Origin: a bacterium
GTDB taxonomy: Bacteria > Armatimonadota > Fimbriimonadia > Fimbriimonadales > JBAXQP01
Direction: 5' to 3'
Length of the DNA: 24,924 nucleotides
Assembly (NCBI GenBank): GCA_037131655.1
Contig: JBAXQP010000005.1
Location: 1-24,924, forward strand
Part shown: piece after piece, positions 7,075-14,417 of the stretch
How positions within the stretch are numbered: the stretch's first letter is position 1
How the letters are laid out: the number at the start of each line of letters is the position of its first letter
Made by a program: the position numbers and the translations under genes
Notes under the pieces: generated by a model
What the model saw: the letters and a program-made list of their open reading frames with translations, nothing else
Told to the model about the DNA's origin: nothing
Databases searched by the model: none

Positions 7075-7995
7075 TCACTGAGTAGACTTACGGGCAATCA
7101 CTTCCATGATTTCTCCATGGATTGCTTTCCCTGCGATCGATCCAAAGGTTAGAAGCGACCTGAAGACAAAGGTTTTTATCATTTCCTTGGGTGATTTGGC
7201 TGAAGCTGTAGAAGTAACAGGGCTCGCGATTGCCAGGCGGCGATAGCGCATCGATTGAGGGAGGTAAAAAGCAGTCAAGAATTGGGTACTTATCGGCTTG
7301 AAACCTTCTTCGGCCATTAATTTTGAAAGTGTCGAGGGGGAAAAATGAGTAAAATGGCGTGGAATATCCCAAGGATACCAATCTTTACCAAAACGCCGTC
7401 TTTCCCAGCTATCGACATTTGGGAGAGTTATGAATAAGTATCCATCATCAGTTAGCCATTCGCGAACCCATCGAAGCGCCTGACGAGGATGCGGCACATG
7501 TTCAAGAACATGGGATAAAACTATCAAATCAAAGCTGCCAGATTCGAAACGTGTACCATCAATAGTCGAATTAACAATATCAAGCCCGCGCTCATCTCTA
7601 GCTCTCTTAGCTGCTTTTTCATCCATCTCCAACCCCTTGCACTGCCATCCAAGGGCTTTCATTTCTGTTAGAAAAGCGCCATCTCCACAACCAATATCCA
7701 ACACGCGTCTTTGGCTTGTTTTTATTCGACTTAGCTTTCTGGCTAATCGTTGATGATAAATAGAGAGCCTGACTGCCTGCCCACCTTCCGGCGCATAAAC
7801 GCCATAGGTGTCGGGATAGTAATCACGTAATGCTTCAGAGGTCGGGCGTGGGTTGGTATAAATTAATCCGCAGACTATACATTGTTGAACGCAAAACTCC
7901 CCTGGCACTCCAAGTAACCGGTCTGCGCCAACGAAAAGCTCCTGCGCTTGATTACTTCCACATAATTCACAAACCACTATCTCGGTATTAGGCAT
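7075..7995 (-). CDS. Class I SAM-dependent methyltransferase with N-terminal zinc ribbon
   Basis: The 306-aa product starts with a Cys4 zinc-ribbon pattern (C9-x2-C12 and C39-x2-C42, with YTNPRP just after), followed by a Rossmann methyltransferase core. Motif I is VLDIGCGDGAFL (98-109), and motifs II to IV are visible as KGLEMDEKAAKRA, FDLIVLSHVLEHVPHPRQAL and DDGYLFITLPN. The segment WDIPRHFTHFSPSTLSKLMAEEGF is typical of the Methyltransf_23-type proteins that modify sugars or quinone-like small molecules, often in polysaccharide gene sets. The substrate cannot be told from sequence. No biosynthetic cluster is adjacent, so it is probably a stand-alone gene. The ATG at 7995 has no strong Shine-Dalgarno. 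The 119 bases between this gene and the STAS gene are AT-rich and hold nothing I can name. Confidence 0.88.
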   Translation of the reverse strand: MPNTEIVVCELCGSNQAQELFVGADRLLGVPGEFCVQQCIVCGLIYTNPRPTSEALRDYYPDTYGVYAPEGGQAVRLSIYHQRLARKLSRIKTSQRRVLDIGCGDGAFLTEMKALGWQCKGLEMDEKAAKRARDERGLDIVNSTIDGTRFESGSFDLIVLSHVLEHVPHPRQALRWVREWLTDDGYLFITLPNVDSWERRRFGKDWYPWDIPRHFTHFSPSTLSKLMAEEGFKPISTQFLTAFYLPQSMRYRRLAIASPVTSTASAKSPKEMIKTFVFRSLLTFGSIAGKAIHGEIMEVIARKSTQ

Positions 7996-8003
7996 TTTTG
8001 TGA

Positions 8004-8031
8004 TTGAGGTGATAGGTGCTAGGAGATAGGT
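8004..8031. repeat. Heptanucleotide tandem repeat, four degenerate units
   Basis: Four 7-base units lie head to tail between the methyltransferase start and the DUF1385 gene: TTGAGGT, then GATAGGT at 8011, a variant GCTAGGA at 8018, and GATAGGT again at 8025. The 7-base period and the consensus are visible by eye. It resembles the short tandem heptamer repeats described in cyanobacterial genomes. It could be polymorphic in copy number. Confidence 0.6.
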
Positions 8032-8069
8032 CCTTGATTATCTTACTTAATCTTAATCTAATCCGGATT

Positions 8070-8097
8070 CTTGCTTCTAGTTTCTTGCTTCTTGCAT
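8070..8097. repeat. Second heptanucleotide tandem repeat, four units
   Basis: Four 7-base units of consensus CTTGCTT (at 8070 and 8084 exact, at 8077 and 8091 with substitutions) end one base before the DUF1385 stop codon complement. The unit differs from the GATAGGT array 40 bases away, yet the period is the same. No coding function is evident. Confidence 0.6.
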
Positions 8098-8098
8098 C

Positions 8099-9055
8099 TC
8101 ACGCCACCGGGACTGCTTGATCTCTTTCTACTTCTTTTTCAACAACGGTTTTAAGCGCAATTAAAGCTACTTCGATTTGGTCATCGGTTGGTTCACGAGT
8201 GGTTAGAAATTGACTAAGAAGACCAGGGGCGAAGGCTAGCTTGGTGATAGCTTTTGTCTTGAAACGTCCAGCCAATCGAATCGCCTCATAAGCAAAACCG
8301 GCGATGATGGGAAGCGCGATCATATGCAGAGGCATACGAAGAAATATTGGCGGTCTAGGTAAAAATGAAAACACAAAAATACTGATGATGAGCACCACCA
8401 TAATGAAGCTGGTGCCGCAGCGGGGATGAAGGCGAGTTTGCAGTTTTGCATTTTCAAGCGTTAACGGCAAATTCGCTTCGAGGGTATTAACAGCCTTGTG
8501 CTCTGCGCCGTGATATTGAAATACCCGTTGAATATCTTTTAGCATGCCAATAACTGACACATAGATGACAAAAATGGTTATTCGAAGTACGCCATCCAGC
8601 ATATTGAGCGATCTATCTTGCCAATGACGCGCTTTTAAGAGGTCGGATATGTAGGTAGGCAAGAAAACGAACAAAAACATGCCGAATATCAAAGCAAAAA
8701 CCATCGCCCCGCCAACTGCAAATCCTTGAATCGAAGCGGATTTACTGTCTGGTACTACCTTAGCGGCTTCCCCTTCAGGCGCCTCTTTTTTCTCTTCTTC
8801 CAACTGAACGTTAGCAGAAAATTGAAGAGCTTTGATACCGAGGGCCATCGCGTCCAGCAAGGCCAATGTGCCTCTTAAAAATGGCCTCTTGAGCCACTTC
8901 TGACGACCAATCCAGGTAGCTTCAATAGGTTCGGATTGTAAAACGATTTCTTGCTTTGGGCTGCGGCAAGCGATAGCAAAATATCGAGGGCTGCGCATCA
9001 TCACACCCTCGATCACTGCTTGTCCGCCGTATTGGAGATATTCTCCGGTTGGCAT
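8099..9055 (-). CDS. DUF1385 family polytopic membrane protein (YqhQ-like)
   Basis: The product of 318 aa opens with the family signature YGGQAVIEGVMMRSP (9-23), a hallmark of DUF1385 proteins such as Bacillus YqhQ. It has several membrane helices (around GFAVGGAMVFALIFGMFLFVFLP, a middle pair, and FIMVVLIISIFVFSFLP) and the conserved segment YHGAEHKAVNTLE, followed by LHPRCGTSF. The His/Glu/Cys residues of these motifs suggest a metal site, but no activity is established to my knowledge. Adjacency to rpmE, as here, is common in Firmicutes-like genomes, where prfA and prmC often follow. Neither is present here. I chose the ATG at 9055 because family members have a short N-terminus. A TTG at 9085 would add ten residues. 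Neither start has a well-placed Shine-Dalgarno. Confidence 0.9.
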   Translation of the reverse strand: MPTGEYLQYGGQAVIEGVMMRSPRYFAIACRSPKQEIVLQSEPIEATWIGRQKWLKRPFLRGTLALLDAMALGIKALQFSANVQLEEEKKEAPEGEAAKVVPDSKSASIQGFAVGGAMVFALIFGMFLFVFLPTYISDLLKARHWQDRSLNMLDGVLRITIFVIYVSVIGMLKDIQRVFQYHGAEHKAVNTLEANLPLTLENAKLQTRLHPRCGTSFIMVVLIISIFVFSFLPRPPIFLRMPLHMIALPIIAGFAYEAIRLAGRFKTKAITKLAFAPGLLSQFLTTREPTDDQIEVALIALKTVVEKEVERDQAVPVA

Positions 9056-9069
9056 ATTAATATAATTCA

Positions 9070-9112
9070 GCCAGCGGTGGGTCAAAGCTTACGCCGACCA
9101 CCTCCTGCTGGC
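9070..9112 (-). promoter_or_regulatory. Interrupted hairpin between rpmE and the DUF1385 gene
   Basis: GCCAGC (9070-9075) pairs with GCTGGC (9107-9112). Inside it GGTGG (9076-9080) pairs with CCACC (9098-9102), extended by TC/GA across a one-base bulge. On the transcribed (minus) strand the AGGAGGTGG sequence lies in the bulge and inner stem, so a ribosome-binding-like sequence could be masked. No U-tract follows, so a terminator is unlikely. A regulatory role is inference. Confidence 0.35.
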
Positions 9113-9117
9113 CGTCC

Positions 9118-9321
9118 TTACTTTTTGAGATTGTACTTCTGTAGGAATTTCTCGACGCGGCCTTCCGTGTCAACCAGCTTCTGCTTGCCGGTGTAAAATG
9201 GATGGCACTGCGAACAGATTTCTGTTCGAATTTCATTTCTTGTTGAAATCGAAGTAAAAACGCTTCCGCATGCACAGGTCACAGTGGCCTGAACATAACT
9301 TGGATGTATAGCCTTTTTCAT
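9118..9321 (-). CDS. rpmE: 50S ribosomal protein L31, zinc-binding type
   Basis: L31 bridges the large and small subunits at the central protuberance. The 67-aa protein starts MKKAIHPSY, a conserved L31 opening, and carries all four zinc ligands of the C+ form: C16 and C18 in CAC, and C36 and C39 in CSQC, followed by HPFYTGKQKLVDTEGRVEKF, also conserved. The presence of zinc ligands suggests a zinc-replete housekeeping copy, and a zinc-free paralogue may exist elsewhere. A GGAGGAGG Shine-Dalgarno precedes the ATG at 9321, and a TATAAT element lies about 40 bases upstream. The DUF1385 gene follows after 62 bases and is probably co-transcribed. Confidence 0.97.
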   Translation of the reverse strand: MKKAIHPSYVQATVTCACGSVFTSISTRNEIRTEICSQCHPFYTGKQKLVDTEGRVEKFLQKYNLKK

Positions 9322-9359
9322 ATTCTGGCTTCCTCCTCCTCTGACGATCTAACCAAGGT

Positions 9360-9365
9360 ATTATA
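9360..9365 (-). promoter_or_regulatory. Candidate -10 element of the rpmE promoter
   Basis: Read on the minus strand the sequence is a perfect TATAAT, placed so that transcription would start about 30 bases before the rpmE ATG. No good -35 hexamer is seen at 17 bases (the position reads AACCTA), so recognition may depend on other contacts. Confidence 0.45.
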
Positions 9366-9467
9366 CCTCATAGCAAATAATTTAGGTTCCTTTCGCTCTA
9401 CCATCAAGGAAAGAGCATCTAACCTGTTGAATATGCTGTTATTACTACTGATCTGAGTGAATTCAAG

Positions 9468-11438
9468 TTGAATAGATATTATAGATTTGGATTGGTTATT
9501 GCGTCGATATTATGCTCGTGCATAATTCCAATTTCTGCCTCTCCGAAAGCAGTATTGCTCATTTGCGATGAATCTCCTGCCAATTTTGGCGGGTATGCCT
9601 CGCAAGGCGCTGTCGGTTGGGTTTTATGGGGACGGGAAGAACCGCCAGGTACTCCGGCTCATCTGTTGGCACTCTCAACGGGCAGGCGCTTTAAAGGCGA
9701 AATTGACGATGCGCAGATCATGGTGGCAACCGCGCGGCTTGAAGCTGATTTTGCCAGGCAAGCTTTCAAGCGCCGCACAGGTATTATCGCCCCAAAAGAA
9801 TCCTATATTGCGCTCAATATGGTCTCCCTTAAAAGTAGAGGCATTTTACGCCAAATAATGGGCGCCAGATTGGAAGAAGCCAAAAAACAAGCGCGAGCAC
9901 TTCGTATTCCAGGCATGCCTTTATTACCTACAGCGCTCCCTGCTATAAACACACTGGGGTTTGCGCCATTAATCTCATCAAAGGGTGACGCGCTGCCTAT
10001 ATCGGCCTCCCAGTTCACCAGCCTAAACGATGACCTTCTTGTTATCTATGCGCCAAACCCCGCCGGGTGGCTAAAAACATTTCTCCCTCCCTCTAAAGAG
10101 ATTGCACGAAGCAACACGGATATCTATGTCGTTTGCCTTCCAAGAGAAGTTAAACAGCATTTTACACGTTGTCTTTTCATCGGCCCACATTGGCCGTCAG
10201 GAACCCTTAAATCGCCGACAACTCGGTGGAGCGGTTTGATTGCTGAGACAAATATCGCTCCCACCATTCTTAATGGGCTAGGAGTATTCAGCCCAAATCA
10301 GAGCTTAGCTAGCTTTAAAGCCGGTAATGGCGAACAAATAGCCTATCGTTTCGGAGTATGGCAACAGTTTCAGCAGCGCTTTGGCGTTAGAATGCTGCTT
10401 ATCATCGGGATTATTGTGGGGATTTGGCTATCGTTTAGGGTTATAAATTGGACTTTAACCAAACGGCGTCCAAGCTCATTAACTTTTGAACTTTGCTTCC
10501 TTGCTGCTATTCCTGCGGGAATGACCGTTGCAGGACTTCTGCCGGTTCCAAGCGTCTTTAGTTATCTTAGCATCACGGTTTTATCCAGCGCTTTAGTGGC
10601 ATTAGCTTCGATTACTATTGGGCGAAAATCAAGTCGATTACCCCTCAATCTAGCGGCGCTATTTTCACTTGGGATTATTCTTATTGATTCCTGTTCGGGT
10701 CTGCACGGGGTTCGCCATTCTTTCTTCGGGCTTTACCTTTATTCAGGCGCGCGAATTTATGGGTTAGATAATGATTACCTTGGTTATTTAGTTGCTCTGG
10801 GCATCTGGTCAGTTGCGGGCTGGATGGCAGGTTTGCGAATGGTGAAAATCACCGGCAAATCTTTGCTTCTAGTCGCCGCATTCTTTGCGGTATTAGCCCT
10901 TCTACTTGGATTACCTAATATAGGCGCGAACGCGGGAGGGATTGCGGCAGCAGTTGCGGGACTTTTTGGGGCGGCACATCTTTTCGCCGGCAAACGCCTG
11001 CGTTGGGTGGAAATGATTGCTCTTCTGTTGCTTGGAGCAGCCTGTGCGATAAGTTTGGGCATATTCGAGTTGTCTCTATACGGAGCTTCAAGCAGCCATA
11101 TGGGCAATGCTGTGCTTTCCGTTACCAGTCGCGGATTAGCAGGCTTTATCGGACTGTTTTCGAACCAGTCACAGTCCCTCTTAAGAATTGTCTATTCGCC
11201 CTTCATGCTGCTCACGATAATATGCTTTGTGCTTTTCTTCTATGGGGTATGGCGATGGCAAGGGGATTCGGTCAAACGCATTTTCAAACTGCGCCCTGCC
11301 CTTAAGCTGGGAGCTTATGCCTCCCTTTGGTCTGCGCTAACTTGCATCTTGTTCAATGATTCCGGTTTCATTTCGGCCTCAGTCATACTTGCTGCGAGTT
11401 TTATTTGGATAATGAACTGGATGATTAGAGATACCTAA
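9468..11438 (+). CDS. Uncharacterised 656-aa protein: extracytoplasmic phosphatase-like domain plus about ten membrane helices
   Basis: The TTG-initiated product begins with a signal-like segment (FGLVIASILCSCIIPISASP). Residues 27-300 form a soluble, probably extracytoplasmic domain with KAVLLICDESPANF, DLLVIYAPNP (189-198) and RWSGLIAETNIAPTILNGLGV (253-273). That last stretch resembles the end of alkaline-phosphatase-superfamily domains, though no complete metal site can be assigned. From residue 308 onward there are about ten hydrophobic segments with conserved-looking polar motifs: SGARIYGLDNDYLG (426-439), NIGANAGGI (484-492) and LFNDSGFIS (628-636). I recall similar motifs (GARFYGIGNEY, NDSGV) in uncharacterised membrane proteins of Firmicutes and related groups, from memory and unverified. 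The start has only a weak ribosome site, but the signal peptide supports it. Function is unknown, with envelope-glycan or lipid processing a possibility. Confidence 0.82.
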   Translation: MNRYYRFGLVIASILCSCIIPISASPKAVLLICDESPANFGGYASQGAVGWVLWGREEPPGTPAHLLALSTGRRFKGEIDDAQIMVATARLEADFARQAFKRRTGIIAPKESYIALNMVSLKSRGILRQIMGARLEEAKKQARALRIPGMPLLPTALPAINTLGFAPLISSKGDALPISASQFTSLNDDLLVIYAPNPAGWLKTFLPPSKEIARSNTDIYVVCLPREVKQHFTRCLFIGPHWPSGTLKSPTTRWSGLIAETNIAPTILNGLGVFSPNQSLASFKAGNGEQIAYRFGVWQQFQQRFGVRMLLIIGIIVGIWLSFRVINWTLTKRRPSSLTFELCFLAAIPAGMTVAGLLPVPSVFSYLSITVLSSALVALASITIGRKSSRLPLNLAALFSLGIILIDSCSGLHGVRHSFFGLYLYSGARIYGLDNDYLGYLVALGIWSVAGWMAGLRMVKITGKSLLLVAAFFAVLALLLGLPNIGANAGGIAAAVAGLFGAAHLFAGKRLRWVEMIALLLLGAACAISLGIFELSLYGASSSHMGNAVLSVTSRGLAGFIGLFSNQSQSLLRIVYSPFMLLTIICFVLFFYGVWRWQGDSVKRIFKLRPALKLGAYASLWSALTCILFNDSGFISASVILAASFIWIMNWMIRDT

Positions 11439-11501
11439 GAAAATAGCTTCAGCAAACGAGTTGGTGTAGAACTTCGTATTAAAGGGCGGGGAGGATAGTG
11501 A

Positions 11502-12329
11502 ATGAATATTATTAAAACCGGTTTACTTTTAACTGTCTTAACAATGATCCTTGTTTGGATTGGTGGCGCGCTAGGCGGCACTAACGGATTGATAACCGCG
11601 TTAGTATTTGCCGGCATTATGAATTTTTCTACTTATTGGTGGAGTGATAAGTTGGCAATTCGAATGGCAAGAGCGGAACCAATCGAGCCGGAACAATCGC
11701 CTCAGCTCTATCAAATGCTACAGAATTTATCCATGAGGGCACAAATTCCGTTGCCCAAAATGTATGTTGCGCCAAATCCTCAACCAAACGCATTCGCGAC
11801 TGGCCGCAATCCTGAACATGCCGCAGTTGTAGTCAATGAAGGCTTATTGCGGATGCTTCCCGCCTCTGAGATTGAAGGGGTAATCGCACATGAACTTGCA
11901 CACGTAAAAAATCGCGATACTCTGACAATGACTGTAGCAGCAACGTTGGCGGGCGCTATTTCGATGCTAGGATATATCGCTCGATTCGCTATGTACTCGC
12001 AAGACAGCCGCGATAGAGGAAACACTTTCATGGCAGCGATTTTCGCTCCGCTCGCGGCGATTATTATCCAACTTGCCATCTCCCGATCACGTGAGTATGA
12101 AGCGGATCGGGTTGGAGCCGAGATAGCCGGTACTCCTTTAGGGCTGGCCGATGCCCTCGAGCATCTTGAAGCTGGCGTTGCGCGTATTCCAGCTAACATC
12201 GCGCCCACGCAAGCCCCCTTATATATCGTCAATCCGCTAAAAGGCGGCGGCATATTTGCTCTCTTCAGCACCCACCCCCCAATCGCCGAACGGGTCCGCC
12301 GTCTAAGAGAAATGGCAGGAATGAGATAG
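11502..12329 (+). CDS. htpX: Membrane zinc metalloprotease HtpX
   Basis: HtpX is an M48-family inner-membrane protease that degrades misfolded membrane proteins alongside FtsH. The 275-aa protein has two N-terminal membrane helices (5-22 and 28-45), the conserved PKMYVAPNPQPNAFATGR segment (85-102), the zinc motif HELAH (130-134) with catalytic Glu131, two further hydrophobic stretches, and REYEAD (197-202), which contains the third zinc ligand. The ending FSTHPPIAERVRRLREM is also typical. GGGGAGG lies about eight bases before the ATG. No heat-shock operator (CIRCE) was found in the 63-base gap before it. Identification is firm. Confidence 0.96.
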   Translation: MNIIKTGLLLTVLTMILVWIGGALGGTNGLITALVFAGIMNFSTYWWSDKLAIRMARAEPIEPEQSPQLYQMLQNLSMRAQIPLPKMYVAPNPQPNAFATGRNPEHAAVVVNEGLLRMLPASEIEGVIAHELAHVKNRDTLTMTVAATLAGAISMLGYIARFAMYSQDSRDRGNTFMAAIFAPLAAIIIQLAISRSREYEADRVGAEIAGTPLGLADALEHLEAGVARIPANIAPTQAPLYIVNPLKGGGIFALFSTHPPIAERVRRLREMAGMR

Positions 12330-12385
12330 TAGTTCGCTCCATTTCCCCCAAGTGTGTTATTATATAACTATAACGGGAGTATGAA

Positions 12386-13150
12386 ATGAAGTTTAATCGA
12401 AAATTTGGATTTACCCTTATCGAGCTTTTGGTTGTTATTGCCATCATTGTTATCCTTGCGGCGATTCTCTTTCCTGTCTTTGCTGCGGCTCGCGAGAAGG
12501 CCCGGTCAGTGACCTGTATCAATAATTTCGGTCAGCTTGGGAAAGCATTTCTTGCTTATTCAAGCGATTATAATGACCGCCTTCCAGGCGATGGTCAAAT
12601 GGGGTACCCGCCCAGAACTGGGCATTGGGTTTGTTCGGGTAATGGTTGTCCAGGATGCAAAGTGCAGGGCAACTTTACTGCCTGCAGGAATGTAGCTGTT
12701 CCAGAAGATGGCGTCTTATGGAGTTACACAAAAAACAGAGATATCTACCGATGCCCTACTTCAAAAATTATTAAGGACAACTCCTATATGGCCCCCCCTG
12801 GTTGGCCATGGATGCAAACCCCTGTAGTCCCCTCGTGGAATGGGAGCATGGCTTTCGTGACCTATTCCTTCAATAAATACTGCAATCGAATTAGACTGGC
12901 AACTGTGACCTTTCCCGCTGACACATTCTTTCTTTATGATGAGAGCGGTCATACGATTAATGATGCTCAATTCAGTCCTGACGGTTGGGATTTGCACGGT
13001 GACCAACATACGGATGGGTCTCACATACTTCACCTTGATGGGCATGTTAATCGTTATGCGTATGAATTAGTTAAAGGGGGCTGGAAAGGCGCAGGCAAGC
13101 TCTATTATCACTGCCTACCTTTGCGAAGGACGATGGACGGGCCGAGCTAG
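12386..13150 (+). CDS. DUF1559 pseudopilin-like protein with H-X9-DG motif
   Basis: The 254-aa product has a type II prepilin leader: short basic start, then G8|FTLIELLVVIAIIVILAAILFPVF, with prepilin peptidase expected to cut after G8 and methylate F9. REKAR follows the helix, as usual. The globular domain has CxxC-type clusters (CSGNGCPGC, 83-91) and ends with H208-x9-D218-G219, the H-X9-DG signature of the large pseudopilin family seen in Planctomycetota, Lentisphaerota and Armatimonadota. No other pilus or secretion genes are nearby, so it is an isolated member of a dispersed family. GGGAG precedes the ATG at 12386. An ATG five bases upstream is out of frame. It overlaps the opposing gene by four bases at the stop. 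Confidence 0.93.
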   Translation: MKFNRKFGFTLIELLVVIAIIVILAAILFPVFAAAREKARSVTCINNFGQLGKAFLAYSSDYNDRLPGDGQMGYPPRTGHWVCSGNGCPGCKVQGNFTACRNVAVPEDGVLWSYTKNRDIYRCPTSKIIKDNSYMAPPGWPWMQTPVVPSWNGSMAFVTYSFNKYCNRIRLATVTFPADTFFLYDESGHTINDAQFSPDGWDLHGDQHTDGSHILHLDGHVNRYAYELVKGGWKGAGKLYYHCLPLRRTMDGPS

Positions 13151-13467
13151 GGTGTGTCTTCCAGTGATTTGAAGAAGCTGGGTAGGTGGTTTTCAAGGTG
13201 GTCCTCGATGATTCCGAAGGATAGCTCGAGACCTAATACCCATAGTAGAATAATTGCTTCATCTTTTGGCATATCCAAAGCGCGGGCAAAAAAGTCTTTC
13301 AGGATATCTTCCAGCGTGGACTGCTTTTCGTTGAGGATTAGTGGCTGACTTTCGACATGGTGCTTTTGAAGAATCGCAAGAAAATCACGCACATTCGCAG
13401 GTGTTGCTCGATGCAAATCGGGACCAAACTGGCTATAGACCAGAGAACGAAACTCCGCGAGTTCCAT
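13147..13467 (-). CDS. Small helical protein of unknown function
   Basis: I do not recognise this 106-aa acidic protein. It is predicted mostly helical with no signal peptide, membrane segment or cysteine cluster. A leucine-rich segment DEAIILLWVLGLELSFGIIEDHLENHLPSFFKSL fills the C-terminal third. A GGGGGA Shine-Dalgarno lies eight bases before the ATG at 13467, which supports a real gene. It begins 17 bases after the PfkB-type kinase stop on the same strand, so it is likely the last gene of the glycolytic operon, and it ends tail-to-tail with the pseudopilin gene. A regulatory or partner role for the kinases would be speculation. Confidence 0.7.
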   Translation of the reverse strand: MELAEFRSLVYSQFGPDLHRATPANVRDFLAILQKHHVESQPLILNEKQSTLEDILKDFFARALDMPKDEAIILLWVLGLELSFGIIEDHLENHLPSFFKSLEDTP

Positions 13468-13484
13468 GATAATTCCCCCTTAAC

Positions 13485-14417
13485 CTAAAGGCGTTCGACC
13501 TTAACAAAACTCAGCAAATCTTCGACTTGTTGTCGGGTACAAATATCCGCTCCAGAGGTCAAAGCCGTTGCCGCCCCTGATGCTGTTCCCCACCGCAATG
13601 CCTCATCGATAGAGCAATTCTGAATGAGGCTATAAAGAATTCCTGCGATCATCGAGTCCCCCGAACCGATAGTACTCTTCGCTTCGATCTTCGGTGGAAT
13701 TGCGCGGTATGCCACCCCGTCGCAAACAATAATCGCACCTTTTGCCCCTCTTGATAAGACGACCAGAGGGATCCCTTTGTTATTCAATTCTTTTGCGGCA
13801 GATACACATGCCGCCTCATCGGGCAACTCTTTCTGCAGCAACCGCTCAGCTTCTTTTACATTTGGCTTTATCATATAGGGGTGTTGATTTAAGGCAAGGC
13901 TCAACACTTCCGCATCCGCATCGAGGACAGCCTTTGCTCCCTCTTTTTGTGCAATATCAACGAGTTGCGAATAAGCATCTTTAGGAACACCGGGTGGAAG
14001 GCTTCCGCCGAAAGTAATCCACTGAAAGTGGCCGGCAGCGCTTTTTACCCGATGAACCAAACGCTCCCACTCTTCATCGTTGATATTTGGACCCGGCTCG
14101 TTGAATGTAGTCGGAGGGCAATGCTGGGCATCTTCTTCAATGCTGATATTCACTCGAGTCTCTTCGTCCACTCTGACGAAATCACAATCAACCCCTTCTT
14201 CAGTTAAGACGCCGCGAACCAAGTGCCCATTACGCCCACCTAAGAATCCGGTTGCAGTAACCTTTGTACCAAGAGCGGCGAGAACACGAGCGACGTTGAT
14301 ACCTTTTCCACCGGCATCCGTTTGGGACAGCTTCACGCGATTGGTATCACACGTCTTGATCCGATCGACGAAGAGGGTTCGATCGATAGAAGGGTTAAGA
14401 GTGACGGTAAGGACCAT
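13485..14417 (-). CDS. 1-phosphofructokinase-like kinase of the PfkB family
   Basis: The 310-aa protein belongs to the PfkB/ribokinase fold, in the FruK/LacC branch of hexose-phosphate kinases. It starts with VTLNPSIDRTLFVD, the usual FruK/LacC opening, then DAGGKGINVARVLAALG (34-50, substrate binding). It also has FGGSLPPGV, KPNVKEAE, and the anion-hole and catalytic segment STIGSGDSMIAG (248-259) with the catalytic base Asp254. It would phosphorylate fructose-1-phosphate to the 1,6-bisphosphate, though fructose-6-phosphate or tagatose-6-phosphate are alternatives. No fructose PTS gene is adjacent, which weakens a pure FruK role. Its ATG directly abuts the pfkA stop, with no intervening base, implying coupled synthesis. 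Confidence 0.9.
   Translation of the reverse strand: MVLTVTLNPSIDRTLFVDRIKTCDTNRVKLSQTDAGGKGINVARVLAALGTKVTATGFLGGRNGHLVRGVLTEEGVDCDFVRVDEETRVNISIEEDAQHCPPTTFNEPGPNINDEEWERLVHRVKSAAGHFQWITFGGSLPPGVPKDAYSQLVDIAQKEGAKAVLDADAEVLSLALNQHPYMIKPNVKEAERLLQKELPDEAACVSAAKELNNKGIPLVVLSRGAKGAIIVCDGVAYRAIPPKIEAKSTIGSGDSMIAGILYSLIQNCSIDEALRWGTASGAATALTSGADICTRQQVEDLLSFVKVERL

Noticed and set aside
8004..8097. CRISPR-like array
   Set aside because: The units are seven bases long and contiguous, without spacers, so this is a simple tandem repeat.
11780..12271. 163-codon minus-strand frame opposite htpX
   Set aside because: It mirrors the htpX coding sequence, with no domain or ribosome site.
12358..12374. 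AT-rich TATTAT/TATAAC cluster before the pseudopilin gene as a promoter
   Set aside because: There is no -35 partner, and the elements crowd the ribosome site, leaving little room for a transcript start.
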